Positions 24,344-33,537 of a DNA stretch of 64,000 nucleotides are shown here, piece after piece (position 1 is the first letter of the stretch; every line of letters starts with the position of its first letter). The stretch is from Akkermansia muciniphila (GTDB taxonomy: Bacteria > Verrucomicrobiota > Verrucomicrobiia > Verrucomicrobiales > Akkermansiaceae). The position numbers were made by a program, and so were the translations under genes. The stretch lies in NCBI GenBank assembly GCA_945883695.1, contig CAMCYK010000005.1:1-64000 (forward strand), given 5' to 3'. Under the pieces are notes generated by a model that saw nothing but the letters and a program-made list of their open reading frames with translations, did no database searches and was not told where the DNA came from.

Positions 24344-25020
24344 GCCGCACCTCCGCTCATGCCGCTCTCCGACGGGCGGATCAAGGTGGCGATCAGCAAG
24401 CGGTCGCGGCCTTCGCCGGTGCAGACCACCCGTCCCCGGAAGCGGGTCTCGACGTGTCCGCGCAGGGAGAACTGTTGAGGATGTATGCCGTCCCGGCGGA
24501 ACCATTCGATATACTGCCGCATCGCCTCGCCCGGCGGCACTTGGCCCATCAACACGTCGGAAAAGCTATGGCCCGCCAGCGGCCGGAACTCCGGTCCCAC
24601 CAGTTCCTCGATCTCCTCGCTCGCCGACAGGATGCAGCCCATCCCGTCCGCCGTTATCAGGGCCGCGGGGGCGCGTTGGACGATCAAGTTCAACTGCCCG
24701 ATCAAGCGCTCCGCGCGCTCCCTCGACCGGGCATGCAGCATCGCGATCGACCCGCCGACCAAAAAGCTCAGCCCACGCACCACCAGCCGGTCCCAGCCGT
24801 GCTGCCACAAGCTGGCGATCACGAACACCAGCAGCAACCCCATCAAGCGCAGCACCGTCTCCGGTGGCCGTCGCATGGAAATCCCAAGTAACCAGCAAAG
24901 CGCCAGCAAAGGAGTCACCGCCACTCCCCGCCACACCAAGTCGATCAGCAGGAAAATACATCCCGCCAGCACGCTGAGCGCGAGCAAGGTGCGGGTTCCG
25001 ATGGAGGATTGGGTAGGCAC
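24340..25020 (-). CDS. Membrane protein with PAS domain and no output domain
   Basis: About 226 residues from the GTG at 25020. The longer reading frame upstream runs through repeat DNA and is rejected. Four hydrophobic segments (about residues 8-28, 30-48, 56-75, 80-98) are followed by a short helix (RSRERAERLIGQLNLIVQRAP) and a PAS-like fold, AALITADGMGCILSASEEIEELVG and later FSDVLMGQVPPGEAMRQY. No kinase, GGDEF or phosphatase domain follows. It may sense something at the membrane and act through a partner. It is coupled to the downstream glycosyltransferase by ATGA, so it could be a regulatory subunit for glycan synthesis; this is inference. Confidence 0.7.
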   Translation of the reverse strand: MPTQSSIGTRTLLALSVLAGCIFLLIDLVWRGVAVTPLLALCWLLGISMRRPPETVLRLMGLLLVFVIASLWQHGWDRLVVRGLSFLVGGSIAMLHARSRERAERLIGQLNLIVQRAPAALITADGMGCILSASEEIEELVGPEFRPLAGHSFSDVLMGQVPPGEAMRQYIEWFRRDGIHPQQFSLRGHVETRFRGRVVCTGEGRDRLLIATLIRPSESGMSGGAA

Positions 25021-25184
25021 GGTGTTTCGATGCTTCGGGGATGGGAGATGAAAGATGGAAGATGGCGGCCTTTGTCCCGCGAGGGGCATTCGGAAATAAG
25101 CCAGTGGGCGTGAGCCACCGGGAAGAAGGGAGGTAAAATGATACCCACCCCGGCAGGGGCGGTGGAAAGCACTCGCCGTTTTCC
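25021..25184. repeat. Intergenic heptamer array and hairpin family C copy
   Basis: A 7-bp-period array (GATGGGA, GATGAAA, GATGGAA, GATGGCG; about 25039-25067) is followed by GCGAGGGGCAT and a degenerate hairpin (CCAGTGGG...GCCACCGGG, about 25100-25121). This matches the order found at 22947-22991. No gene. Confidence 0.65.
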
Positions 25185-26012
25185 TCACCTCACCCGCCAC
25201 CTCCCCCCCGCCCACCCGCGGGTGGTGGTCCGCCCGTCCGGACCGGGCAGGTGAAGCGCAATCTCGATCTCGCGCCGGCCGTAGGCCCCGCGCAGGCTTT
25301 TGCGCAGCCGATGGACCCCGCTCCAAAACCACCTCCGCCCCACCGCGCCCGCCCCGCACTCCTGCCGCCAGCACTCGCTCTCCGCCGCCGCGGCCCCCGT
25401 CTGGCCGAGATTCTGGCCGGTCTGGGTGAACACCGCCAGCGGCTCGTTCAGCAGGCCCGCCCGATAGCCGGCTCCCAGCAAAGAATCGATCCACACCGCG
25501 TCGGCGATCGCCCGGAAGCGCGTGTCAAGCCGGTGACTTTCCGCAACCCGCCGTCGCACGAAGGTCGCCGCCGAAAAGGTCGGCAGGAAGCAGCTCCGGA
25601 TATGCCCGCGCAGCGGCAGCACCGCCTGCCGGTAGGCCAGGGGCGTCCCATCCGGCGCGACCAGGATCACGTCGCCGAACAGGATGTCGTGCTCCGGATG
25701 GGCCTCGAACCACGCCGCCACCTTGGCGAGGGTGCCCGGAAGGTATTGCTCGTCGCAATTCAACCACGCCAGGATCTCCCCCTCCGCGCGGGCAAAACCG
25801 CGGTTGATCGCATCGTACATCCCGCCGTCCGGCTCGCTGCGCACCCGGGCAAACCCCTCCCCGGCCGCCCACGCCGCGAACTCCTCCCCGCTCCCGCCAT
25901 CCTGCACCAGGTGCTCGTGGGTAAAGCTTCCCTCCTGATCCGCCACGCTCCGCGCGCACAAGCGGAGATACTCCACTTGCTTGTAGCTCGGGGTGATGAT
26001 GGAGAGATCCAT
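25185..26012 (-). CDS. Glycosyltransferase family 2
   Basis: A 275-residue GT-A enzyme: LSIITPSYKQVEYLRLCARSV at the start, HLVQDGGSGEEFAAW, EPDGGMYDAINRGFARAEG, and the metal site AWLNCDEQYLPGTL. The C-terminal part has FTQTGQNLGQTG. Sugar donor unknown. Upstream of its start the base composition changes to the A+T-richer block at 26.0-29.1 kb, so this gene lies on the older, G+C-rich side of that junction. Confidence 0.9.
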   Translation of the reverse strand: MDLSIITPSYKQVEYLRLCARSVADQEGSFTHEHLVQDGGSGEEFAAWAAGEGFARVRSEPDGGMYDAINRGFARAEGEILAWLNCDEQYLPGTLAKVAAWFEAHPEHDILFGDVILVAPDGTPLAYRQAVLPLRGHIRSCFLPTFSAATFVRRRVAESHRLDTRFRAIADAVWIDSLLGAGYRAGLLNEPLAVFTQTGQNLGQTGAAAAESECWRQECGAGAVGRRWFWSGVHRLRKSLRGAYGRREIEIALHLPGPDGRTTTRGWAGGRWRVR

Positions 26013-26128
26013 GTTCCCAGTAAAAATCGCTTAATCCAGAATTCTCGAAATAACACGACTCACCCAATCAAAAGCGACCAAAGATAACGCCAACCGCAAT
26101 TAAAATAAAACCTATTCAGCAACGCCAA

Positions 26129-27025
26129 CTAAAACCCTCTTTTTTCCATCGCCTTGAATGCTCGTGCGTTTCTAAACGAGAACACATAATTCCAACCCGA
26201 ACCTTGCAATGCCTGAGTCATCCGCGCGAACCTTGGCAGATTCTCGATCAAAAAATCCTTAATTCTTCGCAGCCTACTCCGCACGCGAGGGGAGCTGGCG
26301 CTCTCCGCATGATTCTCCCAAATCACCGTGTAATCGCTCTGTTGGGGCGACATGAGGAGCGGCTCAACATCATCAACTCGCTTAGCGCGGACCATCAACA
26401 TTACTGGAAATTGATTAATCAAACGAACCCTATCACCGATGCTCGCAGGATCCACGACTGAATACCACCTCCTTCGCGGCCCATACTCGACGGCCACCAT
26501 CTCCTCCACTACAAATCCATTCTCTCGCGAAAGTATTCGGTATAACAACTCTGGACTAAACTGATAAAAACCATGCCCGAAAAAATTATTTGCCGGCGTC
26601 ACCCATAAAAAATAGCCATCTTTTTTAACCAGCTTCAGGCAATTCTTAATGGCGAATGTGAAATTGAAAACATGCTCCAGCGACCCCAATTCGCAGACCG
26701 AATCAAATCCTCCTTCCAAAGCCTGAGGCAACGGAAGATTTAGATCGTGAATTAAACTTGCCCCTTCGTAGTCAGATGCATCAAGCGCCTCGGGTTGCGT
26801 TGCGCCAAGAATCTGAAATAGGGACTCAGCAAACGGCCGACCGATTCTGAACTCTTCTTGTGAAGGAATCGCATCATGCTTCAATCCGTACTCCTTCAAT
26901 AGACTCTCAAGTTCGCGCCGGCCCACCAGCAGATTCTGTCTGCCGATCGAAACCGTCTTATCGAATTTAACCCCTCGCTTGGCTGACCTAATAATAAATC
27001 GAGCAACTTCAATATCAATACCCAT
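26129..27025 (-). CDS. Class I methyltransferase-like protein in the low-G+C block
   Basis: A 298-residue protein. The centre reads EGASLIHDLNLPLPQALEGG then FDSVCELGSLEHVFNF and LVKKDGYFLWVTPANNFFGHG, which matches a group of SAM-dependent methyltransferase-like proteins from glycan clusters (IHDLN and LEHVFN are typical). The canonical glycine-rich SAM loop is not obvious, so activity is uncertain. Codon use is clearly A/T-biased compared with the flanks, consistent with lateral transfer together with the next two genes. Confidence 0.65.
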   Translation of the reverse strand: MGIDIEVARFIIRSAKRGVKFDKTVSIGRQNLLVGRRELESLLKEYGLKHDAIPSQEEFRIGRPFAESLFQILGATQPEALDASDYEGASLIHDLNLPLPQALEGGFDSVCELGSLEHVFNFTFAIKNCLKLVKKDGYFLWVTPANNFFGHGFYQFSPELLYRILSRENGFVVEEMVAVEYGPRRRWYSVVDPASIGDRVRLINQFPVMLMVRAKRVDDVEPLLMSPQQSDYTVIWENHAESASSPRVRSRLRRIKDFLIENLPRFARMTQALQGSGWNYVFSFRNARAFKAMEKRGF

Positions 27026-27098
27026 AAAACCGGATGTCTGAGATTTATTTTTTCATTCAATCAACGAGCCATCGCTCGATCCGCAGGAAAAACAATTG

Positions 27099-27743
27099 TC
27101 AATATCGCCTCGAAAACACTTGGACATTTCTCGGAAGCCAACCTCTAAATTCAAAATCTTCCAGCTTGCTTGCAAGTAATTTGGTTTTCGCTTCCATAAA
27201 CTCGAACCCACAAACCTCGAACATCTTCCTCCAATAATCTTGGGGCTGCTCATTTACATGCCCCTGCCCACCTTGACCAGGAAAAGCCGCGGAAAAAACC
27301 ACAAGGTCAGCTCGTTTACAGATGTATTTCACGAGGACCGGAGCAAGCTCTTCCGGCAGGTGCTCACCAACCTCGATGGAGTAGGCCAAATCGACTTTTG
27401 GAAGATCGGGCATCCCCTTCTCTGTCGAACAGTCAAACCACTTGACATCAGCTCCCTGCAATTTTGCAAGCGTCCGCCCAACAGCTGAATACTCAAGGCC
27501 TGCGGCTTTCAAACCGGCTTTCGAAAGCCCGGCCACATAACCACCTGTCCCAGCTCCGACATCGATTGCACTCTTAACATCCGGAAACAATTCGGACAAA
27601 GCACGTGAAAATATCGAACCGGAACGTCTTCCCGAAACAAAAAACCTTGCCCAGGTAATTGGATTGTACACGAGAAACCGGAGCCCCGTCCGCTCTCCGA
27701 CTTCACACATCCGATCGCCCAACCAAAATATTGCGTTTTTCAT
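27099..27743 (-). CDS. Class I SAM-dependent methyltransferase
   Basis: A 214-residue protein with the SAM-binding motif I AIDVGAGTGGYVAGL (about residues 58-72), an acidic strand end (LEYSAVG), VDLAYSIEVGEHLPEEL as motif III/post-I, and a C-terminal strand NVQVFSRRY. Methylates an unknown acceptor, probably a glycan residue given the setting. A+T-richer than neighbours outside the block. Confidence 0.82.
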   Translation of the reverse strand: MKNAIFWLGDRMCEVGERTGLRFLVYNPITWARFFVSGRRSGSIFSRALSELFPDVKSAIDVGAGTGGYVAGLSKAGLKAAGLEYSAVGRTLAKLQGADVKWFDCSTEKGMPDLPKVDLAYSIEVGEHLPEELAPVLVKYICKRADLVVFSAAFPGQGGQGHVNEQPQDYWRKMFEVCGFEFMEAKTKLLASKLEDFEFRGWLPRNVQVFSRRY

Positions 27744-27764
27744 TGTTGGATCCAGTCATTTAGT

Positions 27765-28892
27765 TTATTCAAATCCTCCAAGACTCCGATAAGCGCCCAG
27801 CAGATTATCTGCAACTGAATTCCACGAAAAATCGCGTTCCACTGCGATACGTGTATTTATTGATTTCTCACGAATCAAGACTGGACTCTGCGCCAAGCCA
27901 ACGAGGGACGCCGCCAGCAAGTCCACGTCTCCAGCGACGGACCATCCGCATTGGTTGTCCAGTATCCAATCTGCCACCCCGGTTTCAGGGCTCACAAGAC
28001 AAGGAACTCCGTGCGCTAGCGCCTCAAGAATTGATAAAGGCAGACCTTCCCACCTCGACGGATGCAGAAAAAGCGCAGCTTGTGCCAGGACCTGCTTCTT
28101 CTCGCCGCCGACCAGAGGGCCCGCAAACTTCACTTTTGAAGCGATCCCGAGATCTCCTGCCAGGGCCTTCAGTTTTGCCATGCCTCCCCGAAAATCGGGC
28201 CCGACAAGCAGCAGCGACGGCAGGCTCACAGTCAAATTGGCTTTCGCGTAGGCATTCAATAGAATATCCAACCCTTTCTGCTCGATTGCCAGGCGTCCAA
28301 GAAACAACCAGTAATTCTGAGATTCCCTGGTTTTGAATAAGGCAGTTGCCGCAGGAACATCTACACCATTTGGAATGTAAACTATTTTTCCGATTTCAGG
28401 AAGAGATTCAAGCGAACTAGCCTCTAAGCGACTAACACCTTGGATGAACTTCGAATCTCTCCAAAGTGACTTCTCAAAAATCCGGATCCAGAGAGACTTG
28501 AAAACTGCATTACGACCACGAAGAACCTGCTCTCCCCACCCGCCATTAGGAGTAACAACATAGGGTATCCCAAGCCTAGAAACCCGGTTGTTTGGCGGAG
28601 AAAATACCGAATGCAAGTGAAAAAGTTCCACCTTCGATATTCGTTCGCTGATCCATCGCTTCGAAATCCGAGGCAAAGCTAAAGCTGCGACCAACGGATT
28701 TCTGAATCGAGGAATTGAAAAAATCTGAAGTCCGTTGGGTGCAGTTTTTCTTTGAATGTCGTCGACCCCCAAAACAAAGTACCAAACTTCAATTTCGACT
28801 CCCTTTTTCAACAATGCATCGCATTGGCCAACAATTGTGGTCGAAACTCCGTCTAGCGCATTTGGATCATAATTCCCAACGTGTACGATCAT
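27765..28892 (-). CDS. Glycosyltransferase family 4 in the low-G+C block
   Basis: A 375-residue GT-B enzyme. It starts MIVHVGNYDPNALDGVST, with NPNGGWGEQVLRGRNAV-type middle, LFLGRLAIEQKGLDILLNAYA and the E-x7-E motif WEGLPLSILEALAHGVPCLVS. Stop and start spacing (21-33 bp) to both neighbours suggests one transcript. Base composition is like the two methyltransferase genes beside it. Confidence 0.9.
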   Translation of the reverse strand: MIVHVGNYDPNALDGVSTTIVGQCDALLKKGVEIEVWYFVLGVDDIQRKTAPNGLQIFSIPRFRNPLVAALALPRISKRWISERISKVELFHLHSVFSPPNNRVSRLGIPYVVTPNGGWGEQVLRGRNAVFKSLWIRIFEKSLWRDSKFIQGVSRLEASSLESLPEIGKIVYIPNGVDVPAATALFKTRESQNYWLFLGRLAIEQKGLDILLNAYAKANLTVSLPSLLLVGPDFRGGMAKLKALAGDLGIASKVKFAGPLVGGEKKQVLAQAALFLHPSRWEGLPLSILEALAHGVPCLVSPETGVADWILDNQCGWSVAGDVDLLAASLVGLAQSPVLIREKSINTRIAVERDFSWNSVADNLLGAYRSLGGFE

Positions 28893-28925
28893 CGGAGAAG
28901 TCGAGTGGCAGTTTTTCCCTTGGAG

Positions 28926-30161
28926 TCAGCTAACCCCATTGTAGATCGTCCGCAAACTACGGAGCTGTCGAGAAGAAGAGAACTCACTGCGCGCTTTTGA
29001 CTGACTGGCAGCAGCAAAAGTTGCAAGTTCAGCCCGGTTCCGGTCGAGGCGAGTGACGGCATTCGAAAGACCACTCTTTAGTTTCTTCGGGGTTGGGATC
29101 GGAACCGCGATACCGCAGTCCCCGGTGACAATCTCGCCGGGGGCGCTGATCCTCCCGACCACTGGCACACACCCCGCAATCATGGCCTCGATCATCGTCA
29201 GCCCGGCGGCCTCGCGGAAGCTGGGAAGGAAATAGACGTCCGACTCGCCAAGCTGCTTCAAGTACTCGTCCCCACGGAAACCCGGGTGGAATTCGATCTG
29301 CCGCCCGAGTCCGAGACGGGCGACACGGGCCTTCGCGCGCGCCTCGTCCGGCCCGCCTCCTGCCACCAGATAGTGAAAGTCGATGCCCGCCTGCCGGACG
29401 AGATTCAAGGCCTCGATCGCCAGAATCAGGCCCTTGGAGGCGATCATGTTTCCCCCCGCGAAAAGCCTTAACGGCGCGCCTGCCGCGGCGGGCCGGGCGG
29501 CGGCCGCGAGCTCGTCCATGTGGGCTTCCTCGATCGCCGCTACCGAAACAACCGGGATCTCCCGATCCGGCCTGAGGGGAGCCAGAAAGCTCCGGGTGTC
29601 CTCATTCGCTGCAATGACCACCGCACATTCCTTCAGGGCGGAGCGCACTTCAGACGACCAGTAGGACTTGAGGCCGGACAATTCCCGCAGCCCTTCGAAG
29701 GCCGCACCGGTAATCCCGAGCGAGGGATAGAAGCGAAACGGGACGCGGCCGGCCCCTGCCAAGGGACCCCAGATCACCGGCAATTTCATCCGCCAGAGCG
29801 GTGTCGGCACCCGCCAGGTCGCGTAGGTCAGCTGATGGACCAGATCGAATCCGACCTCCCGGTGCCAGGCCTCGGCCTGCTCAAGGATCGCCGAACTGAA
29901 CTCAAGATATTCCCGCCAGGTCCCGAGGCGCGCGATCAGCCGGTTCGGATGATGATCCCGCGGATTCCCGACGAAGCGGGCGTGGATGTTGGAGGGGACC
30001 AAGCCCTTGACGGTCGCCGCTTCCCATCCCTCGCGAAAGCGCCCGCTGACCAGCACGAAAATCTCATGATCCACCGCCAGCTGCTTGACGAAAGCCCAGC
30101 CGACCGAGGCTTCGGAGCCGCCCCCCGGGAGGCAGGCGATCGCGGAGACAAGCACTTTCAT
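28926..30161 (-). CDS. Glycosyltransferase family 4
   Basis: A 411-residue GT-B enzyme; ATG at 30161 starts MKVLVSAIACLPGGGSEASVGW, parallel to the GT4 at 15795-17051, and the frame extension above it overlaps the upstream gene. The donor half has LFAGGNMIASKGLILAIEAL and REAAGLTMIEAMIAGCVPVVG. The last 50-60 codons are A+T-richer, belonging to the acquired block, so the C-terminus may be a hybrid. Confidence 0.9.
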   Translation of the reverse strand: MKVLVSAIACLPGGGSEASVGWAFVKQLAVDHEIFVLVSGRFREGWEAATVKGLVPSNIHARFVGNPRDHHPNRLIARLGTWREYLEFSSAILEQAEAWHREVGFDLVHQLTYATWRVPTPLWRMKLPVIWGPLAGAGRVPFRFYPSLGITGAAFEGLRELSGLKSYWSSEVRSALKECAVVIAANEDTRSFLAPLRPDREIPVVSVAAIEEAHMDELAAAARPAAAGAPLRLFAGGNMIASKGLILAIEALNLVRQAGIDFHYLVAGGGPDEARAKARVARLGLGRQIEFHPGFRGDEYLKQLGESDVYFLPSFREAAGLTMIEAMIAGCVPVVGRISAPGEIVTGDCGIAVPIPTPKKLKSGLSNAVTRLDRNRAELATFAAASQSKARSEFSSSRQLRSLRTIYNGVS

Positions 30162-30201
30162 GCGGAAAAGGCGAGGATCATGCTTTGCAAAGTGCCCGCT
30201 C

Positions 30202-31836
30202 TCAATACCGGCGCGGCGCCAAGCCCCCGGACATTGGCATCCTGGAGCCGCGGGACTCCACCGGGGCCTCGAAGCGCTCCAACACCGGAGCACCCTGCTT
30301 GGTGACCACCCCGACCAACAGTGCTACGAACCAGGCGGCAACGGAGCTGAACGCGGCGTCCTGAGCAAAGCCGATGCTGGTGTTCATGGCCATGATCGTA
30401 AACGCGAACGCGGCGACGCTCATCTCGCGCATCTTCCGGAGCTTGAAGTGTCGATAAACCTTGAAGCAATAGAGCAGGGCAGTAAACTGGCACAGATAGT
30501 AAAGTCCGACACCCAAGGCACCGTAGCGGACCAGATGGCTGACACTGGTCTTGTGGAGTCGGCCGGTGCGGACAGCCAACATCCATTTTTCGTAATCCGC
30601 CTTGCTTTGGTTGATCGCGGCATCCCCCGCGGTGAATTGGAGGACTCCCCGTCCGGTGAGCAGAATCCGGGGCTGCGAGCGGACCTCCTTCATTCCCTCC
30701 TCGACCAGGAATTGTCGCATGATGGTCGATCCGGTGATGGCGGCCTTGTCGGCATTGTCGTCAAAGCGCAACATCGCCACCGAGCGGCGGACCGAATAGG
30801 ACATCCGGTCGATCGCGGGTCCCGCGATGTTGACCGCGCAAACGAACACGACGAATGCCCCCGTGGCAACGAAGAGAAGTCCGTAGCGGCGGAGCAGGAA
30901 TGCCATCGCACAAACTCCGACCAAGGTGATCGCGGGCACCGCTCGCCCGGCGCTGAGCAAGGCACCGGCAAACGCGACGGCAAGCAGGGTCGCATTCAGC
31001 AGCCAAGTCGATTTCGAGAGTTTTTCATGCGCGGAGAACAGACGGGAGGCCGCCCAAATGGCAGCAATCGGGCTGGCGACACGAATGGCGAACTGACCGG
31101 GAATCAGGTTAATGACCGGAATCAGGGGACCCATCATTCCTTCGGTTTCCTCCTCGAGATCGAACCGGCCTTGCGCGATTTCGTAAATTCGGTAGGAACA
31201 CAACGCGGCCATGGCTCCAAGCATGGCCGGAGTGACCCCTTTCGCGAGCGCCTCCATCGAGGGCAAGCGATGACGCAGCATCACAAGCGTGATAAGAGTA
31301 AGGACTGGCAGCATGTCCTCCGCGTAGGCTTTGGCGGTGTTTCTGATATTGTATTGACCCGCATAAACCGGCATCGCCTCACCGGCCATCGCTTGTAAAA
31401 GCAGGTAAATAAAATAGATTCCCAGCAAAACCACCATCGGCGAGTGGTTAAGGCCAGGGGTGACCACCAGCGGCGGCGCCGGCGAACCCAAAGACCGCCG
31501 CATCAACACAGTTACCGCCATCCCGAGGGCCAGCCCGCAGGCCATGAAGTCGGCCGGGATCCAGAAGGACGTCGGAGCGACGTAAAACCCCATCATTCCG
31601 ATCGAAATGGCCGGGACCCAGGAATGCTTCCACAAGCCGCCGATGTAGGCCGCTACTCCGGTTGCCACCAGGCCGATCAGGAGGTTGGTGTAGTCCCCTT
31701 GTGCCATGTTCACGACCGTCATCAGGGCGACAATCGCGGTCACCACGAGGACAACAATCACACGGATCGTTGCGTTGCCGGGCAACAGGGGCAGGCCCCC
31801 GCAGGAGCGGGAGACCGTTTTTAGTCGACAGTTCAT
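30202..31836 (-). CDS. Polytopic membrane protein, Wzy-like polysaccharide polymerase
   Basis: A 544-residue protein with about twelve hydrophobic segments and a long loop (residues about 345-440) holding ITGSTIMRQFLVEEGMKEV and RPRILLTGRGVLQF, then HLVRYGALGVGLYYL, the arrangement seen in Wzy/O-antigen polymerase-like proteins. It would join lipid-linked repeat units on the periplasmic side. Flippase and initiating transferase are also in this window, supporting a Wzx/Wzy-type pathway. The family assignment rests on topology more than on sequence motifs. Confidence 0.72.
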   Translation of the reverse strand: MNCRLKTVSRSCGGLPLLPGNATIRVIVVLVVTAIVALMTVVNMAQGDYTNLLIGLVATGVAAYIGGLWKHSWVPAISIGMMGFYVAPTSFWIPADFMACGLALGMAVTVLMRRSLGSPAPPLVVTPGLNHSPMVVLLGIYFIYLLLQAMAGEAMPVYAGQYNIRNTAKAYAEDMLPVLTLITLVMLRHRLPSMEALAKGVTPAMLGAMAALCSYRIYEIAQGRFDLEEETEGMMGPLIPVINLIPGQFAIRVASPIAAIWAASRLFSAHEKLSKSTWLLNATLLAVAFAGALLSAGRAVPAITLVGVCAMAFLLRRYGLLFVATGAFVVFVCAVNIAGPAIDRMSYSVRRSVAMLRFDDNADKAAITGSTIMRQFLVEEGMKEVRSQPRILLTGRGVLQFTAGDAAINQSKADYEKWMLAVRTGRLHKTSVSHLVRYGALGVGLYYLCQFTALLYCFKVYRHFKLRKMREMSVAAFAFTIMAMNTSIGFAQDAAFSSVAAWFVALLVGVVTKQGAPVLERFEAPVESRGSRMPMSGGLAPRRY

Positions 31837-31926
31837 GAAAATTGGAAGGTTGGCAGGCTTGCGAACGCCGGTTTATTCCCCTGAATTCTCCCGCTAGCAA
31901 GCGGTGATGACCGATCCAATGACCGC

Positions 31927-32802
31927 TCAGCCGGCTCTGAGCCGCTTCCACCGCCGCCAGACGCGGAGCATCGTTTGCCGGAACGGCCCCATTTCTTCGA
32001 CCCAACCGCGCAAGAAACCCGGCAGTTGCTGCATGCTGCCGGCGTCCATCGGCACGGCGTGGCCCAGCAAGGTCCGGTAGCCGTCGAGAACGATGCCACC
32101 GTCGAAGCCGCTGAAAATCCAGGTGATTTTGTCGTGATGTTGCCGAAGAAGGGCGGCGCTGTTGTCGGAGATACCGTAACACGCGAAGTAGGGCGCATCG
32201 ACGAACACGGCGTTCCACGGCAGCACGGAGACCAGTTCGTAACCCTTCTCCTTGCCGAGCCGTTCCAAGGCACGAAGACTACAGCCGACTTGCTTTGAGA
32301 ATTCGGGAGGCTGAACCCAATCGAGCTCGGTCGGGATCGTCGGATTGAACTCGATGATGACCACCTTCGGCCGATAGTCGCCCAAGGCCCGCCAAACGTG
32401 CCAGTCGTTGCCATCGATGTCGATGGAGAGCAGATCGAAGTCCCGCGGGATCGGGGTTTCCTGGAGAAGGGCATCGAGTTTGCCGGGCCCGTCCCATCCC
32501 ACGAAGCGGTGCAGCGGATGGACCCGCGGGTTGTCCTTGAAGGTCGCGACGAGGTCGCGGAAGCGGCGCTCGCTGCCCTCGATGAGGACCGCATGGTACT
32601 GCTCTTCCTCGATCAGGCGGCAGGTATTGCTGAGGTGCTTGCCGTCCCATGCGCCAAACTCGACGCACCAATGGTCTCGGGCCGGAAGCAAGCGGAGGAC
32701 TTCGGCCAGAACCCCGTCCTCGCCACATTGCGAATGGACGTTGCTGGAATGCTCCAGCAACCACGAGGCGGGCCGCGCGGGTAGTGTGTCAGGGGCTTTC
32801 AT
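31927..32802 (-). CDS. FkbM-like methyltransferase-fold protein
   Basis: A 291-residue protein. It shows a SAM-like motif WCVEFGAWDGKHLSNT (about residues 45-60), VLIEGSERRFRDL, and DFDLLSIDIDGNDWHVWRAL, where FkbM proteins have 'LKIDVEG'. FkbM-type enzymes O-methylate sugars in polysaccharides and secondary metabolites. It ends with about 40 basic residues (WRRWKRLRAG). The next gene downstream of the promoter side, a canonical FkbM protein, lies 3 bp away, so they are co-transcribed. Confidence 0.75.
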   Translation of the reverse strand: MKAPDTLPARPASWLLEHSSNVHSQCGEDGVLAEVLRLLPARDHWCVEFGAWDGKHLSNTCRLIEEEQYHAVLIEGSERRFRDLVATFKDNPRVHPLHRFVGWDGPGKLDALLQETPIPRDFDLLSIDIDGNDWHVWRALGDYRPKVVIIEFNPTIPTELDWVQPPEFSKQVGCSLRALERLGKEKGYELVSVLPWNAVFVDAPYFACYGISDNSAALLRQHHDKITWIFSGFDGGIVLDGYRTLLGHAVPMDAGSMQQLPGFLRGWVEEMGPFRQTMLRVWRRWKRLRAG

Positions 32803-32805
32803 GGC

Positions 32806-33537
32806 TCAAGGGGCGGAAGCCGGGGCCGGCACGAAGACCGCATCGACCTGGAAATTCTCGCCGGTGGTCCGGTCGGAAAAGCCCGGATAGATGGCAAACA
32901 CCCGGAAGCCGAGTTCGCGCATCCGGTCGATTCCTTCATGGAACTGGAATCCGCCGTCGTAGAGCGGCGTGAGGCTCAACTCCAGTTGGATCGCGGCACA
33001 GCGCGGGATTGTCCCTGCCGCGCCTTCCAGCACCGCCTTTTCATAGCCCTGGGTGTCGATCTTGAGGTAGAAGGGATCGGCCGGATCGCAGAGTTCCGCC
33101 ACCAGATCGTCGAGCGGGCGGATCTCGACCTCCTCGCGGCCGGAGTATTTTGAATTCGGCGCGGCCTTCTCGTGGGTCTCGTTCATTTCCAGCAGCGAAC
33201 TGCTGACGCTGTTGGCGGCGATGTTGATCACGGAGGAGGCGCGCGCCGCCCCGACGGCGCAGCGCGGGGCGACCTTCCAGGCCGGATCGCCCGCGGCGGC
33301 GCGGGAAAGGGCGGCGTGGGCCTGGGTCAAGGGCTCAAAGGAGACGATTTGCCCGCGGTAGCCCCACTCGCGCAGTTCGGAGGCGTATTGGCCGACGTTG
33401 GCCCCGACGTCGAGGATGCAACGGATGCCGTGACGCTCCGCCATCCGGGCGGCACAAAGTTCCGAGTGGAAGCGGACGTCGCGCTTGAAGACCTCGTAGC
33501 CAACGCCGGCCATGAGGGATTGGAGGAGCTTTTTCAT
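32806..33537 (-). CDS. FkbM family methyltransferase
   Basis: A 243-residue SAM-dependent O-methyltransferase: CILDVGANVGQYASEL (motif I, about 40-55), IVSFEPLTQAHAAL, the FkbM signature DPFYLKIDTQGYEKAVLEGA and LELSLTPLYDG. Likely methylates a sugar of the repeat unit. The start overlaps the stop of the upstream glycosyltransferase (ATGA at 33534-33537). Confidence 0.92.
   Translation of the reverse strand: MKKLLQSLMAGVGYEVFKRDVRFHSELCAARMAERHGIRCILDVGANVGQYASELREWGYRGQIVSFEPLTQAHAALSRAAAGDPAWKVAPRCAVGAARASSVINIAANSVSSSLLEMNETHEKAAPNSKYSGREEVEIRPLDDLVAELCDPADPFYLKIDTQGYEKAVLEGAAGTIPRCAAIQLELSLTPLYDGGFQFHEGIDRMRELGFRVFAIYPGFSDRTTGENFQVDAVFVPAPASAP

Larger units (their letters stand above)
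26020..29100. other. Low-G+C block, probable acquired segment
   Basis: Visual inspection shows a sharp drop in G+C and a shift to A/T-ending codons between about 26.0 and 29.1 kb. The block covers two methyltransferase genes, one GT4 gene and the 3' end of another GT4 gene. The right edge lies inside that last gene (about 29.0-29.1 kb), which suggests a homologous or illegitimate join within coding DNA. No transposase, integrase or terminal repeat is visible. Confidence 0.65.
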
